Assembly (NCBI RefSeq): GCF_002723835.1
Contig: NZ_BEWG01000113.1
Span: forward strand, 1 to 61,534
From: Mycobacterium sp. shizuoka-1
GTDB lineage: Bacteria > Actinomycetota > Actinomycetes > Mycobacteriales > Mycobacteriaceae
DNA: 61,534 nt
Direction of reading: 5' to 3'
A program made the translations under genes and the position numbers. Below, in pieces: positions 8,019 through 15,933 of the stretch (positions within the stretch are counted from its first letter, which is position 1; each line of letters opens with the position of its first letter). Below the pieces are notes generated by a model, which saw nothing but the letters and a program-made list of their open reading frames with translations, had not been told where the DNA came from and searched no databases.

Positions 8019-8056
8019 ACTGATTTGGTTAAAGATGTATCGCTTGTCTAATCAGT
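8019..8056. promoter_or_regulatory. Inverted repeat ACTGATT-N24-AATCAGT in the LysR/permease promoter
   Basis: Perfect 7-bp arms at 8019-8025 and 8050-8056 flank 24 bp in the 72-bp gap between the LysR start (8007) and the chosen permease start (8080). LysR proteins bind separated sites in such divergent promoters. If the permease used ATG 8035 the repeat would straddle its start, which argues mildly for ATG 8080. Confidence 0.4.
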
Positions 8057-8079
8057 TGTCGCCTGGACACCATGTCGGC

Positions 8080-9096
8080 ATGCTCGCGCCCCGCCGTGTC
8101 GACCCGGCTCTGCTCGCCGTCGCCGCTCTTTGGGGGTCGAGTTATCTGGCGGCCAAGGACGTCGCAACCCCCGATGCCGTCTTCGGCTTTCTCACCCTCC
8201 GATTCGCCGTTGCCGCAGTCGGTCTCGCCGTCGCGCTAAGCCCGCGGTTACGCCAGATCAGCCGTGCCGAAGTCGTCCTCGGAGCTCTGTTTGGAGCGAT
8301 CCTGGGCGTCGTCCTCACGGTGGAGACGTTCGGGCTCACCATGACGTCGGCCTCCAATGCGGGGCTGATCATCTCCCTGACCATCGTCATGACTCCGCTG
8401 CTCCAGCAGGGCATCCAGCGCACCCGCCTACCGGTGCCGTTCTACGGGGCCACCGCGATCGCCGTGCTCGGGGTCGGACTGCTCACCCAAAGCGCGCGGT
8501 ACAGCGCACCCGGCGTCGGCGACCTGTTGATGCTGGTCGCCGCCGCCGCCCGCGCCTGCCACGTAGTCGTGATGGCGCAGCTGTCCCGGGGGCGGCGCCT
8601 TGACTCCGGACGCGTCACCGTCGTGCAAATCTGCGTCTGTCTTGCGTTGTTCGCCACAGCCGCGCCACTCACCGGCCGGGATGTCGCCGACGTCGCCGTC
8701 GGATTCTCGGTCGAGGACTGGCTCGTCACTGCCTACCTCGCACTGGGATGCACGGTTTTCGCCTTCGCCGTTCAGGCGTGGGCGATCCAACGGACATCAC
8801 CGGCTCGAGTCAGCCTGCTGCTGGGTACCGAACCGCTGTGGGCGGCGGGAGCAGGCATCATTGTCGCCGGCGACCCGCTCACCGTGATCGGAGCAGCCGG
8901 CGCGATCCTGGTGTTGACCGGAACCAATTGGGGCAGAGGGCTTGTCGGAAGGTCAGACGCAGACCGGGATCTCGGTGACGGCGCTCGGGTTGTTGCCGAT
9001 CGCCGCGGTCCATCGCTCGGGGTCAGCTACCCGTCCAGTTCGGAGCGCGCTTCTCGGCGAAGGCGACCGCGCCTTCCCTGGCGTCGTTGGACGTGA
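8080..9096 (+). CDS. EamA/DMT-family permease (drug/metabolite exporter type)
   Basis: About 338 residues with two EamA repeats and roughly ten hydrophobic helices (for example LLAVAALWGSSYLAAKD at the N-terminus and LLGTEPLWAAGAGIIVAGD in the second repeat). Members move small metabolites across the inner membrane. ATG 8080 is preferred because the family starts just before the first helix; ATG 8035 is possible. After the last helix, near VLTGTNWGRG, there is an unusual tail of about 55 Arg/Ser-rich residues. That tail is read through 74 bp of the convergent echA1 gene, which suggests loss of an earlier stop or a frameshift. Confidence 0.87.
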   Translation: MLAPRRVDPALLAVAALWGSSYLAAKDVATPDAVFGFLTLRFAVAAVGLAVALSPRLRQISRAEVVLGALFGAILGVVLTVETFGLTMTSASNAGLIISLTIVMTPLLQQGIQRTRLPVPFYGATAIAVLGVGLLTQSARYSAPGVGDLLMLVAAAARACHVVVMAQLSRGRRLDSGRVTVVQICVCLALFATAAPLTGRDVADVAVGFSVEDWLVTAYLALGCTVFAFAVQAWAIQRTSPARVSLLLGTEPLWAAGAGIIVAGDPLTVIGAAGAILVLTGTNWGRGLVGRSDADRDLGDGARVVADRRGPSLGVSYPSSSERASRRRRPRLPWRRWT

Positions 9097-9814
9097 ACAC
9101 CGGCATCATGATCTTGCCCTGTTTCTTCCACTGCTCGTCGGGCGACCAGGCCCGCGACTCGGTGATGATCCGCTTGGTGGCCGCCACCGCGAGCGGGCCG
9201 TTCGCGGTGATCCGCTCGGCCAGTTCGATCGCCGCCTCGAGCGCATGTCCGGGTTCGGCCAGCACGTTGACCAGACCCAGCTCGTGGGCCCGCGCGGCGG
9301 GCAGGTTGTCGCCGGTCAGCGCCAGCTCCATCGCGATCTGGTACGGGATGCGCTGCGGCAGGCGCAGCAGCCCGCCGCCGCCGGCCACCAGCCCACGCTT
9401 GACCTCTGGGATACCGAAGGCGGAATCGTTGGCCGCCACGATCAGGTCGGTGGCCAGCGCCAGCTCCGTGCCGCCGGCCAGCGCATAGCCCTCCACCGCC
9501 GCGATCAGCGGCTTGAGCGGCGGGCGCTCGGTGAAGCCCAGGCCGCGCCCCTCGGCCACGACGTTCTCGCCGCGCGCGAACGCCTTGAGATCCATGCCCG
9601 CGCAGAACGAACCGCCCGCGCCGGTCACGATGCCCACCGACAGGCCGGCGTCGTCGTCGAGCTCGTCCATCGCGGCGGCCAGGCCGTTGCTGACGGCAGC
9701 GTTCACGGCGTTCTTGGCCTTGGGCCGGTTGATGGTGATGATCAGGATGCGACCGCGACGCTCGGTGAGGACGGCGGGCTCTTCGGTAATGGCGTTTTCA
9801 CTCACGTTTGTCAT
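9023..9814 (-). CDS. echA1: Enoyl-CoA hydratase/isomerase (crotonase), EchA1-like
   Basis: A 263-residue crotonase. It has SFCAGMDLKAFARGENV (oxyanion-hole segment), GGTELALATDL with the first catalytic Glu, and FGIPEVKRGLVAGGGG with the second. It should hydrate trans-2-enoyl-CoA. The sequence closely matches M. tuberculosis EchA1 (Rv0222) as I recall it, and the following WS/DGAT and lipase genes match Rv0221 and Rv0220. ATG 9814 lies 50 bp from a KstR-type box shared with the divergent acyltransferase operon. The 3' end overlaps the convergent permease by 74 bp. Confidence 0.9.
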   Translation of the reverse strand: MTNVSENAITEEPAVLTERRGRILIITINRPKAKNAVNAAVSNGLAAAMDELDDDAGLSVGIVTGAGGSFCAGMDLKAFARGENVVAEGRGLGFTERPPLKPLIAAVEGYALAGGTELALATDLIVAANDSAFGIPEVKRGLVAGGGGLLRLPQRIPYQIAMELALTGDNLPAARAHELGLVNVLAEPGHALEAAIELAERITANGPLAVAATKRIITESRAWSPDEQWKKQGKIMMPVFTSNDAREGAVAFAEKRAPNWTGS

Positions 9815-9863
9815 GGTAACGAGCGAGGTAGGACGATCGGCGTCTGCCCGGTACCATCAAAAC

Positions 9864-9877
9864 TAGAACACGTTTCA
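9864..9877. promoter_or_regulatory. KstR-type operator (TNNAACNNGTTNNA match)
   Basis: TAGAACACGTTTCA matches all eight fixed positions of the 14-bp KstR consensus (TnnAACnnGTTnnA), the TetR-family repressor of cholesterol catabolism in mycobacteria and rhodococci. It lies 16 bp before the acyltransferase GTG and 50 bp before the echA1 ATG, with AGGAGG-like ribosome-binding bases at 9884-9890 between box and GTG. It probably ties one or both transcripts to the KstR regulon. I recall fadD12/Rv1428c-type genes being reported as KstR-controlled, but this should be checked. Confidence 0.75.
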
Positions 9878-9893
9878 ATTCTTAGGAGGACGT

Positions 9894-10700
9894 GTGAGCA
9901 CCGACGACGTGACCCGCACCGAGACGGAGAAGTGGGATCCGGGCCTGGTGGAGAAGACGATGGGCGTACTGCGCCCGTTCCTCAAGCTCTACCACCGCAG
10001 TGAGGTCCGCGGCCTGGAGTCGTTCCCGCACGGCGGCGCCCTGGTGGTGTCGAACCACTCCGGCGGCCTGTTCGCGATGGACGTGCCGGTGTTCGCCCTC
10101 GGGTTCTACGAGCATTTCGGCTATGACCGGCCGGTCTACACCCTGAGCCACGACCTGGTGCTGACCGGCCCGACTGCGGGTTTCTTCAAGCGCAACGGCT
10201 TCATCCACGCCAACCACGAGAACGCCGATGAGGCGCTGCGCTCCGGCGGCGTGGTGGTGGTGTTCCCGGGCGGTGACTACGACGTCTACCGGCCGACGCT
10301 GGCCCAGAACAAGATCGACTTCGACGGCCGCACCGGTTACGTGAAGGCCGCCATCAACGCCGGCGTCCCGATCGTGCCGACAGTGGCGATCGGCGGGCAG
10401 GAGAGCCAGATCTTCCTGACCCGCGGAACCGGCCTGGCCAAGGCGCTACGGCTGGACAAGCTGCTGCGCGCCAAGATCCTGCCCATCTCGTTCGGCTTCC
10501 CGTTCGGGCTGAGCGCCGTCGTCCCGCTCAACGTGCCGCTGCCCACCAAGATCGTGGTTCGCACACTCGAGCCGATCGACATCATCGAGCAGTTCGGTGA
10601 AGATCCTGACATCCACGCCGTCGACGCCTACGTGCGCGCCGTGATGCAACGGGCGCTCGACGAATTGGCCGCCGAACGTCGCCTCCCGGTGATCGGCTGA
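9894..10700 (+). CDS. 1-acylglycerol-3-phosphate acyltransferase-like (PlsC family)
   Basis: A 268-residue lysophospholipid acyltransferase-family protein. It has VVSNHSGGLFAMD (about residues 50-62), a variant of the NHxxxxD active site with wider His-Asp spacing, and a later FPGGDYDVYRP block. It would transfer an acyl group from acyl-CoA to a glycerol- or sterol-linked acceptor. The GTG start has a strong AGGAGG ribosome-binding site. It overlaps the FadD12-like ligase by one base (TGATG), so ligase and acyltransferase are probably coupled. It resembles Rv1428c, which also neighbours fadD12 in M. tuberculosis. The KstR-type box lies directly upstream. Confidence 0.88.
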   Translation: MSTDDVTRTETEKWDPGLVEKTMGVLRPFLKLYHRSEVRGLESFPHGGALVVSNHSGGLFAMDVPVFALGFYEHFGYDRPVYTLSHDLVLTGPTAGFFKRNGFIHANHENADEALRSGGVVVVFPGGDYDVYRPTLAQNKIDFDGRTGYVKAAINAGVPIVPTVAIGGQESQIFLTRGTGLAKALRLDKLLRAKILPISFGFPFGLSAVVPLNVPLPTKIVVRTLEPIDIIEQFGEDPDIHAVDAYVRAVMQRALDELAAERRLPVIG

Positions 10701-12328
10701 TGGACCTGCTGTCCCGGCTGACGTCCGTCGGCGACGCCGTCGTCACGCTGGCCAAGGCCGGCTTCCTGACCCCGATGCGCCCGGACCGCACGGTCGCGAT
10801 GGTGAACGCCGCCCGCGCCGAGGGGTTGTCAATCGCCACCGGATTCGCGACGGCCGCCGCGCGCCGCCCGGACAGCCCCGGCCTGATCGACGAGCTGGGC
10901 ACGCTGACGTGGCGCGAACTCGACCAGCGGGCGCATGCCCTGGCCGCCGCGCTGCAGCAGTTACCCGGCGGAGCCCCCGAGGTAGTCGGCATCATGGCCC
11001 GCAACCACCGCGGGTTCGTCGAGTCGCTGATCGCGGCCACCCGCATCGGCGCCGACGTACTGCTGCTCAACACCTCGTTCGCCGGTCCGGCCCTGGCCGA
11101 GGTGGTCAACCGCGAACAGGCCGACGTCGTCATCTACGACGAGGAGTTCACCGCGTCGGTGGACCGGGCGCTGGCCGACCGGCCGGCGGCAGTCCGCATC
11201 CTGGCCTGGACCGACGAGGCTGGCTCCGATGCACGTACCGTCGAGAAGCTGATCGAGGCCCATTCGGGTCAGCGGTCGCCCCGCAGCGAGCGCAAGAGCA
11301 AACTCATCCTGCTGACCTCCGGCACCACCGGGACTCCCAAGGGCGCCAAGCACTCCGGCGGCGGTGCGGGCAATCTCATCGCGATCCTGGCGCGCACACC
11401 GTGGCGCCTGGGCGAGACGACGGTGGTGGTCGCGCCGATGTTCCACGCCTGGGGCTTCTCCCAGCTGGTGTTCTCCTCGGCCATGGCCTGCACGATCGTG
11501 ACGCGCCGCAAGTTCGATCCGGAAGCCACGCTGGCCCTCGTCGACCAGTACCAGGCCACCGGACTGTGTGTGGTGCCGGTGATGTTCGACCGCATCATGG
11601 ACCTTCCCGAGGATGTCCGGCGGCGCTACAGCTGCCGTTCCCTGCGGTTCGCCGCCTGCTCGGGGTCGCGGATGCGGCCCGATGTCGTCACCGCGTTCAT
11701 GGACGAGTTCGGCGACGTCATCTACAACAACTACAACGCCACCGAGGCGGGCATGATCGCCACCGCGACCCCGGCCGACCTGCGCGCCGCACCCGACACC
11801 GCGGGCAAACCGGCGGTCGGCACGCAGATCCGCATCTACGACGACGAGTTCGGCCCGGTCCCCACCGGTGAGGTCGGCCGCATCTTCGTGAAGAACTCCA
11901 CCCAGTTCGACGGCTACACCACCGGCAGCACCAAGGACTTTCACGACGGCTTCATGTCCTCGGGCGACATCGGCCGCCTGGACGCGGCCGGTCGGCTGTT
12001 CGTCGTGGGCCGCGACGACGAGATGATCGTCTCCGGAGGAGAGAACGTCTACCCCATCGAGGTGGAGAAGACGCTGACCGCCCATCCGGAGGTGGCCGAA
12101 GCCACGGTGCTCGGCGTCGACGACGAGCAGTACGGCCAGCGCCTGGTCGCGTTCGTGGTACTGACGGACGGATCGACCGCGACCGCCGACGACCTCAAGG
12201 CCCACGTCCGGGAGAACCTGGCCAACTACAAGGTGCCGCGGGAGATCACCATCCTGACCGAGCTGCCGCGCGGCAGCACTGGCAAGATCCTGCGTAATGA
12301 ACTCATCGCTCGCGCGTCTGACGGCTAG
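10700..12328 (+). CDS. fadD12: Fatty-acid/acyl-CoA synthetase, FadD12-like
   Basis: A 542-residue AMP-binding (ANL) ligase. Motifs in order are LLTSGTTGTPKGAK (P-loop), YNNYNATEAGM (A5), SGDIGRLDAAGRLFVVGR (hinge region), SGGENVYPIEVE, and PRGSTGKILRNEL with the C-terminal catalytic Lys. It activates a carboxylate to the acyl-AMP and then the CoA thioester. Position between an Rv1428c-like acyltransferase and a LipO-like hydrolase matches the fadD12 neighbourhood in M. tuberculosis. Its start overlaps the previous stop; its end overlaps the next gene by 32 bp. Confidence 0.9.
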   Translation: MDLLSRLTSVGDAVVTLAKAGFLTPMRPDRTVAMVNAARAEGLSIATGFATAAARRPDSPGLIDELGTLTWRELDQRAHALAAALQQLPGGAPEVVGIMARNHRGFVESLIAATRIGADVLLLNTSFAGPALAEVVNREQADVVIYDEEFTASVDRALADRPAAVRILAWTDEAGSDARTVEKLIEAHSGQRSPRSERKSKLILLTSGTTGTPKGAKHSGGGAGNLIAILARTPWRLGETTVVVAPMFHAWGFSQLVFSSAMACTIVTRRKFDPEATLALVDQYQATGLCVVPVMFDRIMDLPEDVRRRYSCRSLRFAACSGSRMRPDVVTAFMDEFGDVIYNNYNATEAGMIATATPADLRAAPDTAGKPAVGTQIRIYDDEFGPVPTGEVGRIFVKNSTQFDGYTTGSTKDFHDGFMSSGDIGRLDAAGRLFVVGRDDEMIVSGGENVYPIEVEKTLTAHPEVAEATVLGVDDEQYGQRLVAFVVLTDGSTATADDLKAHVRENLANYKVPREITILTELPRGSTGKILRNELIARASDG

Positions 12329-13583
12329 GCTGCGGCGCCCCCGCCCCCTGGCCCGCGCCATCGTCGAATTCGCCAATGCCGCCAACGGCTTTCGCCCGCT
12401 CGGCCGCCAAGGCTACAAGACCCTGGCGATGTTCTGGTTCGGCTGGCCGACCTCGGAGCTGCCGCTGTTCTACCTGACCGGCTCGGTACTGGACGCCGCC
12501 CGGCGCGGCCTTCGCGGCGACTTCCGCGGCCGCCGTGGCCTCGCGGCGCTGCTGCTGACGGTGGCGTCGTGGCCGATCCTGGTGGCGATCCAGCGGCGCA
12601 ACGTGACCACGCCCCGGCCGGTGCTGCGCGCCGCCCTCGTCGACGGTCTCGGTGAGGATTTCGCCGACGTCCTCGACACCCTGCCCAGCACCCCGTCGCC
12701 GTCGGGGCGGCCCACGGCCTGGCGGACCACCTGGTCGCGGCGGCGCTACGTGGAGAAGTCCAACATCGTCACCTACGGCCCGCACGGCCGGGCCAACCTG
12801 GCCGACGTGTGGCGCCGGCGCGACCTGCCGCGCGACGGCAAGGCGCCGGTGCTGCTCGAGGTGCCCGGCGGGGCGTGGGCGATTGGCTGGCGACGCCCGC
12901 AGGCCTATCCGCTGATGGGCCATCTGGCCGACCGCGGCTGGATCTGTGTGGCGATGAACTACCGGGTCAGCCCGGCGCACACCTGGCCCGACCACATCGT
13001 CGACGTCAAACGCGCGCTGGCCTGGATCAAGGACAACATCGCCGACTACGGCGGCGACCCCGATTTCGTCGCCATCACCGGCGGGTCGGCCGGCGGCCAC
13101 CTGGCCGCGCTGGCCGCCCTGACCGCCGGCGACCCGGAATACCAGCCCGGCTTCGCCGACGCCGACACCTCGGTGGTGGCCGCGGTGCCGGTGTACGGCC
13201 GCTACGACTGGTACACCGCGCACGGCGACGGCCGCCGCGAGTTCATCGGCTACCTGGAGCGGTTCGTGGTCAAGCGACAGTTCAGCCGCTTTCGCGACAT
13301 CTACACCGACGCCTCACCGATCCGCCGACTGCGCGCCGACGCCCCGCCGTTCTTCATCCTGCACGGCGAACACGACTCGCTGATCCCGGTCGGTGAGGCA
13401 CGCGAGTTCGTCGAGCAGTTGCGGGAGGTGTCCCAGTCGCCGGTGCTCTACGCCGAGCTGCCCGGCGCCCAGCACGCCTTCGACATCTTCTCCTCCCCGC
13501 GGGCGCACCACTCGGCCGAAGCGGTCGGCGAGTTCCTGTCCTGGGTGTATGCCAGCCGGATGAACACCGATCGGCATGCGTAG
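12297..13583 (+). CDS. Alpha/beta-hydrolase, LipO-like esterase
   Basis: A 428-residue hormone-sensitive-lipase-type hydrolase. It has VPGGAWAIGWR in the oxyanion region, TGGSAGGHLAA with the nucleophile Ser, HGEHDSLIP with the Asp, and GAQHAFD with the His. The N-terminal 120 residues are hydrophobic (FWFGWPTSELPLFYLTG; LAALLLTVASWPILVAIQRR), suggesting membrane association. It overlaps fadD12 by 32 bp and the DUF4436 gene by 8 bp. It is a paralogue of the hydrolase at 15934-17124. The acyl ester substrate is unknown. Confidence 0.88.
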   Translation: MNSSLARLTARLRRPRPLARAIVEFANAANGFRPLGRQGYKTLAMFWFGWPTSELPLFYLTGSVLDAARRGLRGDFRGRRGLAALLLTVASWPILVAIQRRNVTTPRPVLRAALVDGLGEDFADVLDTLPSTPSPSGRPTAWRTTWSRRRYVEKSNIVTYGPHGRANLADVWRRRDLPRDGKAPVLLEVPGGAWAIGWRRPQAYPLMGHLADRGWICVAMNYRVSPAHTWPDHIVDVKRALAWIKDNIADYGGDPDFVAITGGSAGGHLAALAALTAGDPEYQPGFADADTSVVAAVPVYGRYDWYTAHGDGRREFIGYLERFVVKRQFSRFRDIYTDASPIRRLRADAPPFFILHGEHDSLIPVGEAREFVEQLREVSQSPVLYAELPGAQHAFDIFSSPRAHHSAEAVGEFLSWVYASRMNTDRHA

Positions 13584-14463
13584 ACACATCCGGCGGGTCC
13601 GCGACATCGGCCTATGGCGGTTGACGGTCGCCGTCGTCGTGTTGGCCGGCCTGATCACCGCGAGCGTGTCCGGATACCTGACCAGCCGGCACAGCACCGA
13701 CCAGGAGTCCGCCTTCGGCGACCAGAACAACCCGAACCGGGTGAACGTCACCGTGTGGATATCGCGGGTCGACGCAGTGACACAAGCACTTTCGGTCACC
13801 GTGATGGGTGTGGAGCCGGCCGGGTCGATGGCCGACCCCCAGGGTGCGTTCGCCCAGGACCTCACCCTCACGACCAGAGCGATCGGCAACTGGCGCGCCG
13901 AGATCAAAGCCGGCGATTTCCCGCCCGACATCGAACAGAAAGTCACCGTCGACGGCGCCGTCACCGACTATCCGTTCGACAGCTACACCGGAACCATCGA
14001 GGTACACGTCTTCGACGCGGCGGGCACCGACGTGCCGATGTACCTCACCGTGGTGAACACCGACTCGTTCTTCTCGATGAGCACCTCGGCGGGCGCCGCC
14101 CCCAACGGCGGCACCGTGGTCAACGTCAGCATGCACCGCAGCGCACCGACTCTGGCCTTCGCGGTGTTCGTGATGGTGCTGATGCTCGGTCTGGCCGTCG
14201 GCGCCGTGGTGGCCGCGTTCTACGTGCTGCACTGGCGGCGGGGGCTGATCTTCCCGGCCTGTTCGATGATGGCCGCCATCCTGTTCGCGCTGATCCCGTT
14301 GCGCAACGCCGTGCCGGGCGGTCCGCCGATCGGATCGATCATCGACTTCGGCTCGTTCTTCATCGCCGAGGCCGTCATCTCCATCGCGTTGATCGCCAGC
14401 ATCGTGGTCGGCTTCCGCCATCAGCGCGACATCGAACGCGCCGAGGGCACACCGCAGCCCTAG
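13576..14463 (+). CDS. DUF4436-family membrane protein
   Basis: A 295-residue protein with one N-terminal transmembrane helix (about residues 15-33), an extracytoplasmic beta-rich domain of about 150 residues (NRVNVTVWISRVDAVTQ onward), then three C-terminal helices with the cytoplasmic link LHWRRG. This matches the DUF4436 layout of uncharacterised mycobacterial membrane proteins. It is the last gene of the acyltransferase-fadD12-hydrolase operon, overlapping the hydrolase by 8 bp. It ends in a 4-bp overlap with the convergent WS/DGAT. A paralogue lies at 34409-35314 beside the FadD4-like ligase. Confidence 0.85.
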   Translation: MRRHIRRVRDIGLWRLTVAVVVLAGLITASVSGYLTSRHSTDQESAFGDQNNPNRVNVTVWISRVDAVTQALSVTVMGVEPAGSMADPQGAFAQDLTLTTRAIGNWRAEIKAGDFPPDIEQKVTVDGAVTDYPFDSYTGTIEVHVFDAAGTDVPMYLTVVNTDSFFSMSTSAGAAPNGGTVVNVSMHRSAPTLAFAVFVMVLMLGLAVGAVVAAFYVLHWRRGLIFPACSMMAAILFALIPLRNAVPGGPPIGSIIDFGSFFIAEAVISIALIASIVVGFRHQRDIERAEGTPQP

Positions 14464-15878
14464 GCTTGCGCCATCGCGCTGTCCACCACCGCGAGTTCGC
14501 CGGAAAGACCTGCGGCAACCCGTATTTCGGAGAACGCCTGCAACATCGCCTCGGTGACTTCGTGCGGGTCGCCGACGGTGGAGCCGTCGGAGAGCACCGA
14601 GATGTTGAGCTGGTCCACGTAGCTCCACACGGTGATGTTCAACCCGCTGCCCGCGGTCAGCGGACCCACGGAGTAGATCTCGGTGACCAGCGCACCGCCG
14701 ACGCGGCCGTGCTCACGCGGGCCGGGCACATTCGAGATGGGCAGGTTGAGCACCTTGTTCTGGCCGTCCTTGGCCGACAACCACTTGAACAGCGCCTGCG
14801 CCGGCGCCGGCGGCAGGTACGTCGACCACCGGCTGACCAACTCCGGGCCGACGAGTTGATGGCTTTCCTTGGCCAGCACCGCGGCGTCGTGGGTCTGACG
14901 CACCCGCTCCAGCGGGTCGGCCACCTCGACCGGAACGGCCACCATCATGCCGGTGAAGTAGTTGCCCGAGACACGGTCCGGGTCGAAGTTGAAACTCACC
15001 GGCACCGAAGCCAGCAGCGGGTGATCCGCCTTGCCGTCGTAGCGCAACAGCAACGTGCGCAGGGCTCCGGCGGCGGTGGCGAGCACCATGTCGTTGATCG
15101 TCACGCCGAGCAGCTTGCTCGTCTCCTTGACCTCGGCCAGCGCCAAAGTCGCAGTGGCGAAACGTCGTTGGGGATCGAGCATGTGGTTGAGGAACGACGG
15201 CGGCGGGGTGAAGGGCATGGTCAGCTCTGGTGAGAGCTTGCGATTGCTCCGACGCACCCGTACCAGTCCGTCATAGGTGTACTTCATGACACCGGGCAGC
15301 TTGCCGAGCTGGCGCAGATGGTCGGTGAACGCCGACCGGACGAGCTCGCCGCGGGTGGGCGCGGGATCGGTCGCGAACTCCTGATCGGGATCGGGGCCGC
15401 TGCGCAGATCCATCCCGCGCGCCATCAGGTTGCCGGAGGCGACCCCGTCGGCGAGCGCGTGGTGAATCTTGCCGACCACCGCGATCCGGCCGTTGGCCAG
15501 CCCTTCGACGAAGTACATCTCCCACAGCGGGCGGCTGCGATCCAGCGGGGTGCTGGCGATCTCGCCGATCGCCTCGTCGAGCTCGCGCCGGCCGCCCGGC
15601 TCCCGGACCCGCCACGGACGGATGTGGTAGTCGAGGTCGACATCGCAGTTCTCCCGCCACATCGGATGGTGGAACTTGAACGGGATGTTGACCAGTTGGT
15701 AGCGGAACGGGTCCAGCTTGTAGAGCCGGCCGCGGATGACCTGCCGGAACTCCTCGACGCCGAAGGTCCGGTCGCCGAGGTCCTGCAACTCGATGACCGC
15801 GACTTTGAGGGTGTGCATGTGCACATTGGGCGCCTCGCTGTACAGCAGCACCGCATCCCAGCCGCGCAATCTTTTCAT
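14460..15878 (-). CDS. Wax-ester synthase/diacylglycerol acyltransferase (WS/DGAT)
   Basis: A 472-residue bifunctional acyltransferase of the Tgs family that makes triacylglycerol or wax ester from acyl-CoA. The catalytic HHALADG (HHxxxDG) is at residues 139-145. PLWEMYFVEGL and the late NLPISNVPGPREHG block are also typical. The ATG at 15878 (MKRLRGWDAVLLYSE) was chosen over one five codons upstream, as family members start there. The LipC-like hydrolase lies upstream on the same strand with a 55-bp gap. Position and strand match Rv0221, although Rv1425 is also adjacent to fadD12 relatives. Confidence 0.92.
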   Translation of the reverse strand: MKRLRGWDAVLLYSEAPNVHMHTLKVAVIELQDLGDRTFGVEEFRQVIRGRLYKLDPFRYQLVNIPFKFHHPMWRENCDVDLDYHIRPWRVREPGGRRELDEAIGEIASTPLDRSRPLWEMYFVEGLANGRIAVVGKIHHALADGVASGNLMARGMDLRSGPDPDQEFATDPAPTRGELVRSAFTDHLRQLGKLPGVMKYTYDGLVRVRRSNRKLSPELTMPFTPPPSFLNHMLDPQRRFATATLALAEVKETSKLLGVTINDMVLATAAGALRTLLLRYDGKADHPLLASVPVSFNFDPDRVSGNYFTGMMVAVPVEVADPLERVRQTHDAAVLAKESHQLVGPELVSRWSTYLPPAPAQALFKWLSAKDGQNKVLNLPISNVPGPREHGRVGGALVTEIYSVGPLTAGSGLNITVWSYVDQLNISVLSDGSTVGDPHEVTEAMLQAFSEIRVAAGLSGELAVVDSAMAQA

Positions 15879-15933
15879 CGTCGCCCTCTCCACCCCTGCC
15901 CGTCCCAGTCGGGACGATACAACGGGCGAGGGT

